From: Podocnemis expansa | Taxonomy: Eukaryota > Chordata > Testudines > Podocnemididae | Reading direction: 5' to 3' | NCBI GenBank assembly: GCA_007922195.1 | Contig: ML681996.1 | Location: 20,299,515 to 20,363,514 of the forward strand | Length of the DNA stretch: 64,000 bases | Shown: piece after piece, positions 11,797-21,639 of the stretch | Numbering within the stretch: position 1 is the first letter of the stretch | Layout of the letters: every line of letters starts with the position of its first letter | Translations under genes and position numbers: made by a program | The notes under the pieces: generated by a model | Databases searched by the model: none | Told to the model about the DNA's origin: nothing | What the model saw: only the letters and a program-made list of their open reading frames with translations

Positions 11797-12270
11797 AATG
11801 GCAGCAATGTTAATCTAGTTCAATAAAAAAAAAAAGAGTCCTGTGGTACTTACAAACTAACAAATAAATAAAAATAAAATTGTTAGTCTTTAAGGCTATG
11901 TCAACACTGGTTACAGCCTGGACTAAGGAGGCTTAGTCCAGACTGACTTAGCTCATGGCCATGCTAGGCTTTCCCTAGTTGTAACTAAGAAATTTCTTAG
12001 TTCGAACTTGTTAGTCTTGGTGGTTAATCCAGACTTAAGTGCTTAGTTTGAACTTTAGTTTGAACTAGGCACAATGTGGCCATGGACTAACACTTAGTTC
12101 AAACTTAAGAAGTTCAAACTAAGCTGGTTAGTTCAAACTAACTGTACGTTCTAGTTCGAACTAAGTGTTAGTTTAAACTAGAATGTGAGGTTAGTTCAAA
12201 CTAACCTCAAACTTCTTACTTGGCAGATGTAGACATAGACTAAGTGCTACAGGACTCTTTGATTGTTACA
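11797..12270 (-). mobile_element. Fold-back repeat, minus orientation, split by a MITE
   Basis: Seen: on the plus strand the reversed tail (GGCAGCAATGTTAATCTAGT) comes first. The first arm, GAGTCCTGTGGTACTTACAA, runs to ATTGTTAGTCTTTAA. After a 347-bp insertion the second arm resumes as GTGCTACAGGACTC. The complete relative at 7758-7972 has GTCTTTAAGTGCCACAGGAC unbroken. Confidence 0.7.
11894..12240. mobile_element. Harbinger-like MITE inserted in a fold-back repeat, TAA duplication
   Basis: Seen: it begins GGCTATGTCAACACTGG and ends CAGATGTAGACATAGAC, imperfect inverted termini. TAA flanks both sides (11891-11893 and 12241-12243). Removing the insert and one TAA restores the uninterrupted arm found at 7758-7972. 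The interior is dense in TTAGTTCGAAC/GTTCAAACTAA words that pair with each other. Known: a 3-bp TWA duplication is characteristic of PIF/Harbinger elements. No transposase. Confidence 0.75.
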
Positions 12271-12532
12271 CCTTACTTTGTTTAGGATAGAACTATTTAA
12301 AAATGCCTTCAACTTACCTGGTATGAACACATTTTAGTTGTCATTCCAGCATAATTTTTAATATGCACCATGTACATACATCATGCAAAAATATTAATAA
12401 TCACTGAGTTACTAGTTTTTAAATGATACCTCACAAGGTATTTTTTATACAGAGATTATTACAATAGTGTGTAGGATGTGAATATAGGGGTACTTAGTAT
12501 CCCAGACTCATTATGGTTAGTTCTCTAAAACA

Positions 12533-12625
12533 TCTGCTCAGTGTGCAACAGCAGTCAAAAAAGCTAACAGAATGTTAGGAGCCATTAGAAAAGGGATATA
12601 TAAGACAGATAATATCCTCCCAACA
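12533..12625 (+). mobile_element. CR1/L3-like LINE fragment (RT region)
   Basis: The plus strand reads a short QCATAVKKANRMLGAIRK-type peptide from TGCAACAGCAGTCAAAAAAG onwards, the conserved region after the catalytic domain of CR1-type reverse transcriptases. Both sides fade into unrelated sequence. Confidence 0.7.
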
Positions 12626-12716
12626 TAACTTCTACTATTATGTAGATGATTATTTAACCCCATACATGATTTGACCCTCAGGACCTATGATACCATGAAT
12701 GGAATAAAGCTTCCAA

Positions 12717-12736
12717 AAGAGAGAGAGAGAGAGAGA
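12717..12736. repeat. (GA)n microsatellite
   Basis: Alternating GA after CCAAAA, about 10 units. Confidence 0.9.
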
Positions 12737-12904
12737 TTGAGCGCACTGGCATTTTGCCAAGAGATTCTAACTTTATATGAAATATGGAATGCAGCATCTA
12801 ATTAGGGCTCTGACTTAATTGTTGCAAATAAAGACTGATTTTTGGCAATCCATTCAAGACTAGCAACAGAGAAGGTGGTGAGGACAAGTTCCAACAAGCT
12901 GTGA

Positions 12905-13094
12905 CCATGATCGAGACACCAGAGCAGCAGCAGCTCAACCACTGTGTCAGCACATATCTGTGGTAAGTGTGTTGCAGACGGCTGTGGAGGTAGCTGGATT
13001 AGACCTGGGGGGGGGGGGAGTGGGCTGGTATGTCCCATAGGGTCACAATACACTGCCAAGTATGTTGCAACTCACAAAATGATGAGAACCACTG
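12905..13094 (-). mobile_element. hAT MITE, same family as 55531-55716, reverse orientation
   Basis: It ends GATGAGAACCACTG, a hAT terminus. Its reverse complement runs in parallel with 55531-55716: a GTTGCAACA segment, the CCCTATGGGACATACCAGCC segment and the CTGACACAGTGGTTGAG segment in the same order. The left end and target duplication are not resolved. Confidence 0.55.
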
Positions 13095-13099
13095 CACTA

Positions 13100-14520
13100 G
13101 AGGCTGAATCAAGTCCAGGCCTTTAAAGCATAAGATAAGAAGTCTCTCTGTCCTGGGACAGAATGGAGAAACTTAAATGTGCAATAGATAGATAGACTGA
13201 AAGGGATATTTTTGTTATTAAACCCAAGAAGTCACTCATATTTGAGTACTCCTCAAGCCTTATCTAAGAGCTGTGGAACTATACCAGATATGCATTACTG
13301 TTATATAAAACACACAACTATTGTAAGAGTAATATTCAATGGTTAGGGAACTTATTTACTTTTCTGACAGCCCAAGTAAACATATTTATTTATTTTTGTG
13401 TCTACACAACTCTACTTTATATACTGTCCTATAATACTTTATTACTAAATGAATCCATTTGTGTTTAATAGTAGCCTGTTAAGAACATTTATATGAAATT
13501 ACTTCAGTGCTTTTGGTTTTGAATTCATGATACACTGGGCAATGTGGCATGTTACCCTTTATCCAAGAGGGTTTGTTGCACTGTAACATTTGCATCAACC
13601 TCATAGTTTGTGTGGGCTCAGTTTAGTTCCTTTTTGGGATTTTTTAAACAACAAACACAGGTGGATCTTCTAAAATGAAATGTAATCTCCCTCACCCTCA
13701 AGGAAAGCCTCTTCACACCTGAACATGGCAATTATTGATAAATGTAGAAAGTGGAGTGTCCGTGTTTCAATTGCCACAAATAGCTGTTGCTCCTTAGAGT
13801 TTACCCAGTGCCAATATTTAAGCAAATAAAAGGGTGGTGGCTTAACTGTGCTTAAATGGAGACACTGTGGAAAAGTCCTACAGTAGAAACACCGAGGAGC
13901 TGATCTGTTTTGCTAATTTCTACAACTACCCCTGCTCAGCCTCACCTGCCGTGTTCACCAGCAAATTTTAAATGAAGCTATTTGTTCAGAAAGACACAGA
14001 GTTCACTCTCCTTTGACATGACTGTGGATGTGTATGGAAGCTGAATGAAAACTGGGTCTGGCAGCAGAATTCTCTTTAATGACAGCTGCCCCACCATACA
14101 CAGAATAAGGATGGAGATTACTTATCAAAATAGTAGAAAGATCACTTGGGGGGAAATGCAATAGTAAAAGAGAAAATAGTGAAAAAAATACAGCAAAATA
14201 AATGGTTTCCTTCCAGCTGAACGCAGGGTGGGATGGGAAATTCCTGAGAGAAAAATGTCTTCATTTTCTTTCTTTTCTAATTTTGGTTCCATGCTGCGAA
14301 GCTTCCTTAGTAGAGGACAATTGTATTTGTTTTCTGGTGCTGCCTGCAAACACCTCCTGCTATAAAATATCAATATTTTCCCTAAGCAAACATTCCTTCC
14401 CCCAAAAAACAATACATAATACTGAGCTCTTTCCCAGCACAGGAGCCAGCAAACAAACTGAAAAAAAGGAGGAGTTGTAGTTTCTGGGAGGCAGTATGTG
14501 ATATTTTGTTTTGGTTTAAA
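13100..14520. other. Intronic sequence, no feature seen
   Basis: No recognised repeat or coding frame. A short GT run lies just beyond, at about 14541-14557. Confidence 0.5.
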
Positions 14521-14539
14521 AGGTGTGCATCTGTGTATG

Positions 14540-15400
14540 GGTCTGTGTGTGTGTGTGTCCTCTTGACAGTAGCTTAGGAGAGAAGACTAGGAAAACTAGA
14601 GAGGCAGCAGCAATAATGATCCAAGAAGTAGAGGAGATAAAGAAGATGATTAGGTTTAGAAGGTGTGGGATGTACATTATTCTGGAGTGGGGACCACAAG
14701 TTTTACCTATAGGCAGTGTCACCTGACAGAGCTCATGGAAGAGAAGATCTTTGGTTTAGAGATGCAGGTAGAAATTCTGGCTGAGTTTCAAAAGGATTTG
14801 AACAGAAAATGGAGGGAATGCAAGAGGATACTGAAGGGAAAATTCAAGACTCACATGTGTAATCTAAACTCTGAGGGTAGACTGGAGGGGTTAAGCAGCC
14901 AGTAACATAAGGTGGGAGGACAAGAAAGAAGAGAAGAATGGCTGCTTCTCCAAAAAGAATCAATGGAGATAGCCAGATTTTGAAGCCCAAGGAGGACAGA
15001 GGATGACTTACAGAAGACTGCAGGGTAGAACAAAGGACAAGAGAATTTGCAACTGGAAAAACAGGAGGAGGAAGGCTGGCAAATCACACCAAAACTAAAA
15101 TGAGGCAAATCTATCTGTCCCTAGAGGAAGAGAACAAAGGCAAGGTTATGATAATCAATGGATGGCTCAGGCAGAAGTGTTATAAGAAAGGCTTTGAGAT
15201 GTTCAACCACTGGGAAGCATTCATGGACAGAAGCTTGTTCTCATGGGATGCACTCAGATGAATATGGAGGGAAATAGTCATCTGGAGGTTTGCACAACTG
15301 ATCTGAAGAGCTTTACATGACAAAATTGGGGGAAACAGTTGGGAGGTGCTCATGTGATCTCCATACCAGATTTGAAAATTGAGCAGGAGGAAAGTAAGAT
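14540..15400 (+). pseudogene. LINE ORF1 remnant (coiled coil and esterase-like part)
   Basis: The plus frames are broken. The region LTELMEEKIFGLEMQVEILA looks like the ORF1 coiled coil. The later text GGCTTTGAGATGTTCAACCA to TTCTCATGGGATGCACTCAG corresponds to the C-terminal esterase-like part of CR1/L3 ORF1 as I remember it. The function in the family is RNA binding and assembly; this copy is dead. Confidence 0.5.
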
Positions 15401-15599
15401 AGGATAAAGGGAGGGGTGTCCAACCTTTTTGGATGAGGGGCCACAGTGCAATTCTTTTCTCACTCGGGGGGGGGGGGGGGTGATGAGCAAGTTTGGCTAG
15501 ATAAGGCATAGAAATTGACCTTATTATTAACAAAATTTAAACAGTCAAAATAAACACCAGCTGACAATTTCAGTTTGGTTCTATAAGTCTGTAGAAGTT

Positions 15600-16003
15600 C
15601 TGTAGAAGCAGGGGTGGCAAGGAAGAGAAAAGGCGACAGGGCAGGGGTGGCCATGTGGGATGAGAGGACAGAGTGTGGGAGACAGGTTAGGGGTGGCAAG
15701 AGAGAAGAGCCCAGGGGTGGTCATATGGGGTGGCAGGGGAGAACAGGGGGAACGAGGCAAGAGAGGGGAATGGGTAGGTGGCTGGCAGGGAAGGAGAAGT
15801 GTGGAGAGCAGGGCAGGAGAGGCAAGAGAGGGGAGAGGTGAGTGACAGAGTGGGGAGGGGAGGGGAGGGGAGGGGAGCATGGTGTGGCAGGACAGAGGGA
15901 GCATTGCGTTGGTGGCAAGGGAGGGTGGTGCAGGTGGGTGGCTGGCAGGGGAGTGTGGCAGAGGAGGAGGAGCATGGAGAGCAGGGCAGGAAGGGGAAGA
16001 GAG
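15600..16003 (+). repeat. G-rich minisatellite-like tract running into the gap
   Basis: Irregular repeats of GGCAGGGGTGGC, GGCAAGAGAGGGGA and GGAGCATGGNGNGCAGGGCAGG type. At 15853-15878 GGGGA is repeated five times. The open frames across it are low-complexity artefacts. Confidence 0.8.
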
Positions 16004-16403
16004 NNNNNNNNNNNNNNNNNNNNNNNNNNNNNNNNNNNNNNNNNNNNNNNNNNNNNNNNNNNNNNNNNNNNNNNNNNNNNNNNNNNNNNNNNNNNNNNNN
16101 NNNNNNNNNNNNNNNNNNNNNNNNNNNNNNNNNNNNNNNNNNNNNNNNNNNNNNNNNNNNNNNNNNNNNNNNNNNNNNNNNNNNNNNNNNNNNNNNNNNN
16201 NNNNNNNNNNNNNNNNNNNNNNNNNNNNNNNNNNNNNNNNNNNNNNNNNNNNNNNNNNNNNNNNNNNNNNNNNNNNNNNNNNNNNNNNNNNNNNNNNNNN
16301 NNNNNNNNNNNNNNNNNNNNNNNNNNNNNNNNNNNNNNNNNNNNNNNNNNNNNNNNNNNNNNNNNNNNNNNNNNNNNNNNNNNNNNNNNNNNNNNNNNNN
16401 NNN
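16004..16403. other. Assembly gap (400 N)
   Basis: Exactly 400 ambiguous bases. Any frame spanning it is meaningless. Confidence 0.99.
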
Positions 16404-17069
16404 CAAGCAACATGAGTTGCTCAGCTGCCAGCATCTCTTAGAGGGAACATTGGTCCCCACCTGCTTCTCTGATACATAGTGCTACCCTCCTGCCCCAGCC
16501 TGGCCCGGCCCAGAGCAGCATGTGACTTCCCAGCCTGCTTTCCTGGAGCTGCACCAAGCCTAGAATGGCTCCCCGATCCTTGACCCATCAGCACAGTGCA
16601 GCACCTGGCCCCTTCCTCTCTCTCCGGAGCTCCTTCTCCCTCTGGCACCTCCCGGCCCAGCTGCCCTCTTCCAGTGCCCCACCACCACCTAATATCTGGG
16701 TCCCACTTCCTCCTCCTTCCCGGCCCCTCACCCTCTCTCACAGCTGCACAGCTAGGCAGGCCACAGCAGTGTTTTACACTTCCCACCTTGCACAGCCACC
16801 CCAGACACGTGTCTTGACTGCATAAGGAAGGAGATTTAAAATGGCCCCAGCTTGGCCCCAGTTCACAAATGCATGTGGCAGCTCCATGGGCTGGATAAGA
16901 GTCCTTGGCATGCTGGAGTCAGGCCCATAAGCCACATTTTGGACAAGCCCAAGACATAGCAATGGAGAAAGGAAGAGCAGAAGGCTGGAGAATGGGCAGC
17001 AAGCAGAAAGATAGTGCCAATATGAACAAGATTAACAAACAAATAGGCAATAGAATAATTGTATACAAC

Positions 17070-18480
17070 TGAGTGAGGAATTGGGGGGAAGCCCAACAGA
17101 AACCAGTAAGATGTTTGTACATTGAAGCAAGGAATCATGGTAACAAAATGGAGTTAACTAGAACTCCTGATGCAGAAAGTGAAACCAGATATTCTGGGAA
17201 AACAGAAACATGGTGGAATAACAGTCATGAGAGAAGTGCAGGTGTTAAAACGTATGTGCTGCTCTGGAAAGATGGAACTGAAAGTAAATGTGGAGGAGTA
17301 GTGTTATACAATAATGATGAGGTAAACTGCAAAGAAATCAGCAGTGATGGAATGGATAAAAGAATCTGTTTAAGTAAGTATCACTTCAGGGAAGAAAGCT
17401 AACAAAAGCTCCATGGAGATAGTGGTCAGGGTATGCTACGGATCCCCAACAGCCAATCTGAATATGGTTAGAGACATCTTTAATATTTTTAATGAAATCA
17501 TTACTGCTGGGAATGTTGTTATTATGGGAGATTTTAATTTTCCAGACATAGATTGAAGGACAAGTGCTCTTAATAATGGTACAAACCAGATGTTCCTGGA
17601 TGGGATAGCTGACAGATTTCTTTACCTAATAATCATTTAGCCAACAGGAGATGATGCCAGTTCAATTTTTATAGTGGTGAGCCTTGAGGACCTCACAGAA
17701 GAATTGATTGTAAAAGATGACCTTAGATTTGAGTGATCGTAAGCTAATTCAGTTTAAACTAAATAAAAGGATTAATAAAAATGGGTCTGAAAGTAGTGTG
17801 CTTTACTTCAAAAGGGCAAACTTTAAAAAACTAAAGGAATCAGCCAGAGAAGTGAACTGGAGTGAAGAACTCAAGGATTTGAATGTAGAGAAGGGCTTGA
17901 ATTGCTTTAAGCCAAACCACAAAAGCTATGTGAAGCCAGCATCCAAAACAAGGAGAAAAAGTTGCAGGGAAGGGCTGCAGACCAAATTGGGTGAGGAAGC
18001 ATCTCAGGTAGGTTATTAAGAGAAAACATAAAGCTCATAAAGAATGAAAGATAAGGTGGATAAACAAAGAAAGCCATCTCTTGGAGGTCAGAAAGTGTAG
18101 ATAAAAAGTGATAACTGTCAAAAGCCAAGCAGAGTTGGACCAATAGTGAAAGGTTCTATTAGACATATAAATGAAAGGGAAACAAGGAAAAAAATGGGAC
18201 TATTAAGCACTGAGGATATGGTGAAGATTAAAGATGGTCTAAACATCAACCAACACCTAAACAAATATTTTCCCTCAGTTTTTAAAGAGTATTGAGGAAT
18301 TATGCAAGGTGTTTGATACAGTTTAACCAGGGAAATTATTAATAAACTTGGAAAAGGCAGGGATTAATATGAAAAATGAAAAGTGGATAAGGAACTGGTT
18401 AAAGGGGAGACTACAGCAAGACACACTTGAAGATAAAATGTCGGAGGATAAATATCAGGAAAGGAGTTATTTAAATTAAG
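17070..18480 (+). pseudogene. LINE ORF2 remnant: endonuclease then reverse transcriptase
   Basis: The plus-strand frame from 17073 contains TPDAESETRYSGKTETWWNN and KDGTESKCGGVVLYNNDEV, the apurinic-like endonuclease of CR1/L3 ORF2. Near 17518-17560 a VVIMGDFNFPDIDW peptide is the endonuclease MGDFN motif. Near 18307-18420 a CKVFDTV...NWLKGRLQQ-like stretch marks the polymerase. Stops and frame shifts separate them and the catalytic centre is not seen, so it is inactive. Confidence 0.75.
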
Positions 18481-18489
18481 TGTCAATCT

Positions 18490-18935
18490 TGACTCCCCCT
18501 CCCCACCAGCATTTTTAATCTTAAAATTTGATTACGGTTTCCAGTCCTCAGAGCACCAATGATCTGGAAAAGCCTTCTAAGGGCAGCAGTGAGGGAAAAA
18601 ATTCCTAAATGGCTTAAAGATTGAGCCCAATAAATTTATGGATGGGATGGGATGATGAGACTGTCTATAATGGTATGTGGCCATCTGTGATTGCTCATAG
18701 CAAATATCTCCAAATGACAGAGATAGGGAAGGCTCTTGGTTACTGCAGAAAATTCCTTCCCACGTGGTTGTCTCATAGGTCTTGCCCACATGTTCAGCAT
18801 CCAACTGATGACCATATTTGGGATTAGGATGGAATTTTCCACTAAATGAAATTGGAAGAGAACAAGGAGTTCTTCACCTTTCACTGCAGCATGATTCAAT
18901 TACACGTTTAACTGGAGTAAATGGTATATACTTTA
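18490..18935 (+). other. LINE 3' region
   Basis: GGCAGCAGTGAGGGAAAAA, TTGCCCACATGTTCAGCATC and the GGATGGAATTTTCCACTAAA segment belong to the 3' untranslated part of the L3-like LINE. Frames in it are shadows. Confidence 0.55.
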
Positions 18936-19089
18936 TAACTTGATGTCTTTAATCATGATTGGTGGACTTCAGTTACTTATCCAAGGATTGTGGATCTGTT
19001 ATAGGAGTAGGATTGAGTGGTTCTGTGGCCTGCAATGTGCAAGAGGTCAGACAAGAAGCACGATGGTTCTTTCTAGTCTTACAGTCTAT

Positions 19090-19550
19090 GGCTATGTCTA
19101 CACTTACAAGTTATTTCGAATTAAGGAGGCTTAATTTGAAATAACTTATTCCTTGGCCAAGGAAGCATTTTATTATATTGAATTAAGTGGTTCCTTAATT
19201 CAAAATAAGGAACCACTAATTCAGTATAATAAAACCTTCTTTTACTTCAATGTATTGCTTACTTTAAGATATTAGTTTGAATTAAGCCATTTTAAGCCAC
19301 AGGATTGATTCAAACTAATTTCCCTATTATTTTGCCTGCCTTCCCCCATTTTGAATTGGAGAGTCTAGTGAAGACTCTACTTCAAATTAATAAAGCCCAC
19401 TTCATTTCAAATTAGAGTGTCTTCACTGGACTTCTAATTCGAAATAATAACTTCGAAGTACTGCTAATTCTAAATAGTAACTTTGATTTAATTGCAAGTA
19501 GTTATTTTGAATTAACTACTTTGAAGTAATTTTTAAGTGTAGGCATAGCC
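19090..19550. mobile_element. Harbinger-like MITE at the LINE 3' end
   Basis: Termini GGCTATGTCTACACTTA and TTTTAAGTGTAGGCATAGCC are inverted copies. The inside is dense in TTCGAATTAA/TTAATTCGAA words. It sits between two copies of the LINE tail motif AGTCTATG. The target duplication is unclear. Confidence 0.7.
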
Positions 19551-19589
19551 TCTGAGTCTATGTATAGCTCTATAATAAAATGAAAAACT

Positions 19590-19840
19590 CAGAGCTGGCA
19601 CAGGCCAGCTAACTCAAGCTTATGGGGCTTGGGCTAAGGAGCTGTTTAACTGTGGCATGGATGCTCAGACTCTAGGACCCTGCAAGGTAAGGAAGGTTCC
19701 AGAGTCCGGGCTACAGCTCAATCTGGAACTGCTATGCTAAAATTAAGTAGGCCCATAACGAGACCACTGTGAGCCCAAGTCAGCTGGCATGGGAGGCCAG
19801 CATGTATTTAATTGCCGTGTAGACATATGCTATGAATCAG
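19590..19840. repeat. MITE-like repeat ending GCCGTGTAGACATA
   Basis: CAAGTCAGCTGGCATGGGAG followed by ATTGCCGTGTAGACATATGC is a repeat end I associate with turtle genomes. The left end is uncertain. Confidence 0.45.
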
Positions 19841-19849
19841 CAAGGAGAT

Positions 19850-20900
19850 CAGAAGTGATAGATATTGAAATTCTTAAAGCTACACTGGCAAAAGCTGTAG
19901 AAAATATACTTGTAAACAACAATCTTTCTCTGAAAAAAGTGAGACTATGATTTAGTAGGTCTTTTTCACTTTCTATTACTGGCATTCTCTTAATAAATCA
20001 TGTTTCATTTATTGATCATATTCTGTACAACATGGACATTCTAATGTTTTTATCTAAGAGGAATGCCAGACTGAGAGCAGAACAAATTCCTCTGTCCACA
20101 GAATAAACAGCCTGGGGAGAAAAAGTACAAGTTTCTGCCTTGCTAAAGTGCCTCAAACCTGCCTCTAAGGATGCTCTCTCCCTTATGCTCATTCAGTGTT
20201 TATTGGACCTTGAACCAGGCCTCATTCCTTGGCCTGTTTGCTGACAACTTCAACCAGGATGCTAGTTAGCACTATTTGTGAAATAACCATCAGTTCAGTA
20301 GATACTGCTCTGAGATCACTAATTCATTTTACAAAGCAAATATGAAGTAATGACTTCTGATGTGGAATGAATTCATTTTTCTTAAAATTTATCTTCACTA
20401 TAATAAACATATTAATCTTTCCAGTACAGGCCACCTATATAGACTCTCTGTAACAAAGCATATGTCAAAAGTCCTGTTAGAAAACAGCAGGAAAAATAAC
20501 AATGCTAGTTATAGATAAATTCTTCATGACAGAAAAAAGAATAGTTTTAGAACATTTGTTGAGAGAGTTTAATAACATAAAAATCATATAGAAACTTTAG
20601 GATAAGGCCTTTTATACTTACAACTTAATTTTGCTACTTATAATTAATGGCATGGGAAATAATACATGGGATTTTACCTGATAAAAGTGAACAGCAAAAT
20701 GTTGCCCTTTGGGGTGGGGGTGGGGGTTAAGAAAAAATATTTTCTGAACTGTATTGTATTCCCCCATTTCTAATTGGGTGCTTATATATGGCTGCATAAG
20801 AGATTTCAATATCTGTGGTTCTGGCAAATAAGCTCTGTCTTAAAGGAATAGTTTTCACTGGGGATGGTGCACACCTGTAGGATGGAGTCTGAAGTCTTCT
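19850..20900. other. Intronic sequence, no feature seen
   Basis: AT-rich, no recognised repeat. Confidence 0.5.
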
Positions 20901-20901
20901 A

Positions 20902-20949
20902 CATCACCCTTTATAAAGGGTTAGCCATCACCCTTTATAAAGGGTTAGC
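20902..20949 (+). repeat. Perfect 24-bp tandem duplication carrying a palindrome
   Basis: The 24-bp unit CATCACCCTTTATAAAGGGT followed by TAGC occurs twice head to tail without a mismatch. Each copy contains the palindrome ACCCTTTATAAAGGGT. Confidence 0.95.
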
Positions 20950-21437
20950 ATTTATTCCCATCCCACTCTGTTCCCCATCAAGCTTGGCCATGGTCATGAC
21001 CCTGCCCTATTCATACTCTTTTACTCTAGTTTTTTTAACTGAAGGGTCTATAATTTGGATGGGCAAAAGGAAGCAGTGAAAATCCATTTTGCTTTGCCCT
21101 TTCACATGTCTATGCTGGGTGACAGTAAAATGCAACCTGATTCCCAGCTTTCCAAAACACACTCACGTGCCATACTGGCACAAAAGAAAATCTAGACCTT
21201 TTCTCTTTTTGGTGATATCTCCATGAAGAACTGAGGACAAGCCATATCCTAACTGCGAGTTGTAGAGTCCCAATTCCCTGCCTAATTTCCCTCTTTCTTC
21301 AGGATAAAATTAATCAGGCCTGTATCAACATCTTCTCCATGCCAGCTAAACTGTACTGTCCAGTGCTTTGTGGGTGTGGAACAAAACTCAGCTATTCCCT
21401 TCCCCTACCTGCTCAGTCCTCACCTGTCTGCATACAG

Positions 21438-21629
21438 CAGTGGTTTTCACACCAGTGGCCATGACATAGTACTGGACTGCAGACCCTCAGGTACTGGGTC
21501 ATGGTGCCCATTAATAACACTGCCAAAAGGCTGGATTGCATTGCTCAAATGTATGTAATTGGTGGGTTGTGGGCATAAATTACTTTTTTCAATTGGGTCC
21601 TGAGAAAAAAAAAAGTTTGTAAACCACTG
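21438..21629. mobile_element. hAT MITE, 192 bp, perfect 8-bp target duplication
   Basis: It begins CAGTGGTTTTCACACCAGTG and ends GTTTGTAAACCACTG. GCATACAG repeats exactly at 21430-21437 and 21630-21637. The interior (TACTGGGTCATGGTGCCCA, GGCTGGATTGCATTGCTC) parallels the copy at 51018-51204. Non-coding, moved in trans by a hAT transposase. Confidence 0.9.
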
Positions 21630-21639
21630 GCATACAGGG

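Larger units (their letters stand above)
15411..16950. mobile_element. G/C-rich hAT-like insertion inside the LINE, contains the assembly gap
   Basis: It starts GAGGGGTGTCCAACCTTTTT, a hAT-type terminus. It then has a poly-G run (15468-15480), a G-rich minisatellite-like tract, 400 N, a CTTAGAGGGAACATTG segment that looks like a second hAT family's end (near 16434-16450), and a C-rich tract to about 16810. The LINE resumes by about 16955. The right end and duplication are not found, so more than one insertion is possible. Confidence 0.5.
14530..19088 (+). mobile_element. CR1/L3-like LINE, decayed, ORF1 and ORF2 parts in order, interrupted twice
   Basis: Seen: in plus orientation there is an ORF1-like region (14530-15400), a G/C-rich insertion with an assembly gap (15411 to about 16950), then ORF2 endonuclease, ORF2 polymerase remnants and a 3' end. 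The 3' end includes TTGCCCACATGTTCAGC, a GGAATTTTCC segment and CTGCAATGTGCAAGAGGTCA, stopping at ACAGTCTATG; these are the CR1/L3 3' landmarks as I recall them. The tail GAGTCTATG reappears at 19553-19562 after the MITE at 19090-19550. It is old: many stops and frame changes. Confidence 0.8.

Noticed and set aside
15687..16479. Frames of 178-257 codons around 16 kb
   Set aside because: They are mostly the 400-N gap read as unknown residues, plus G-rich repeat.
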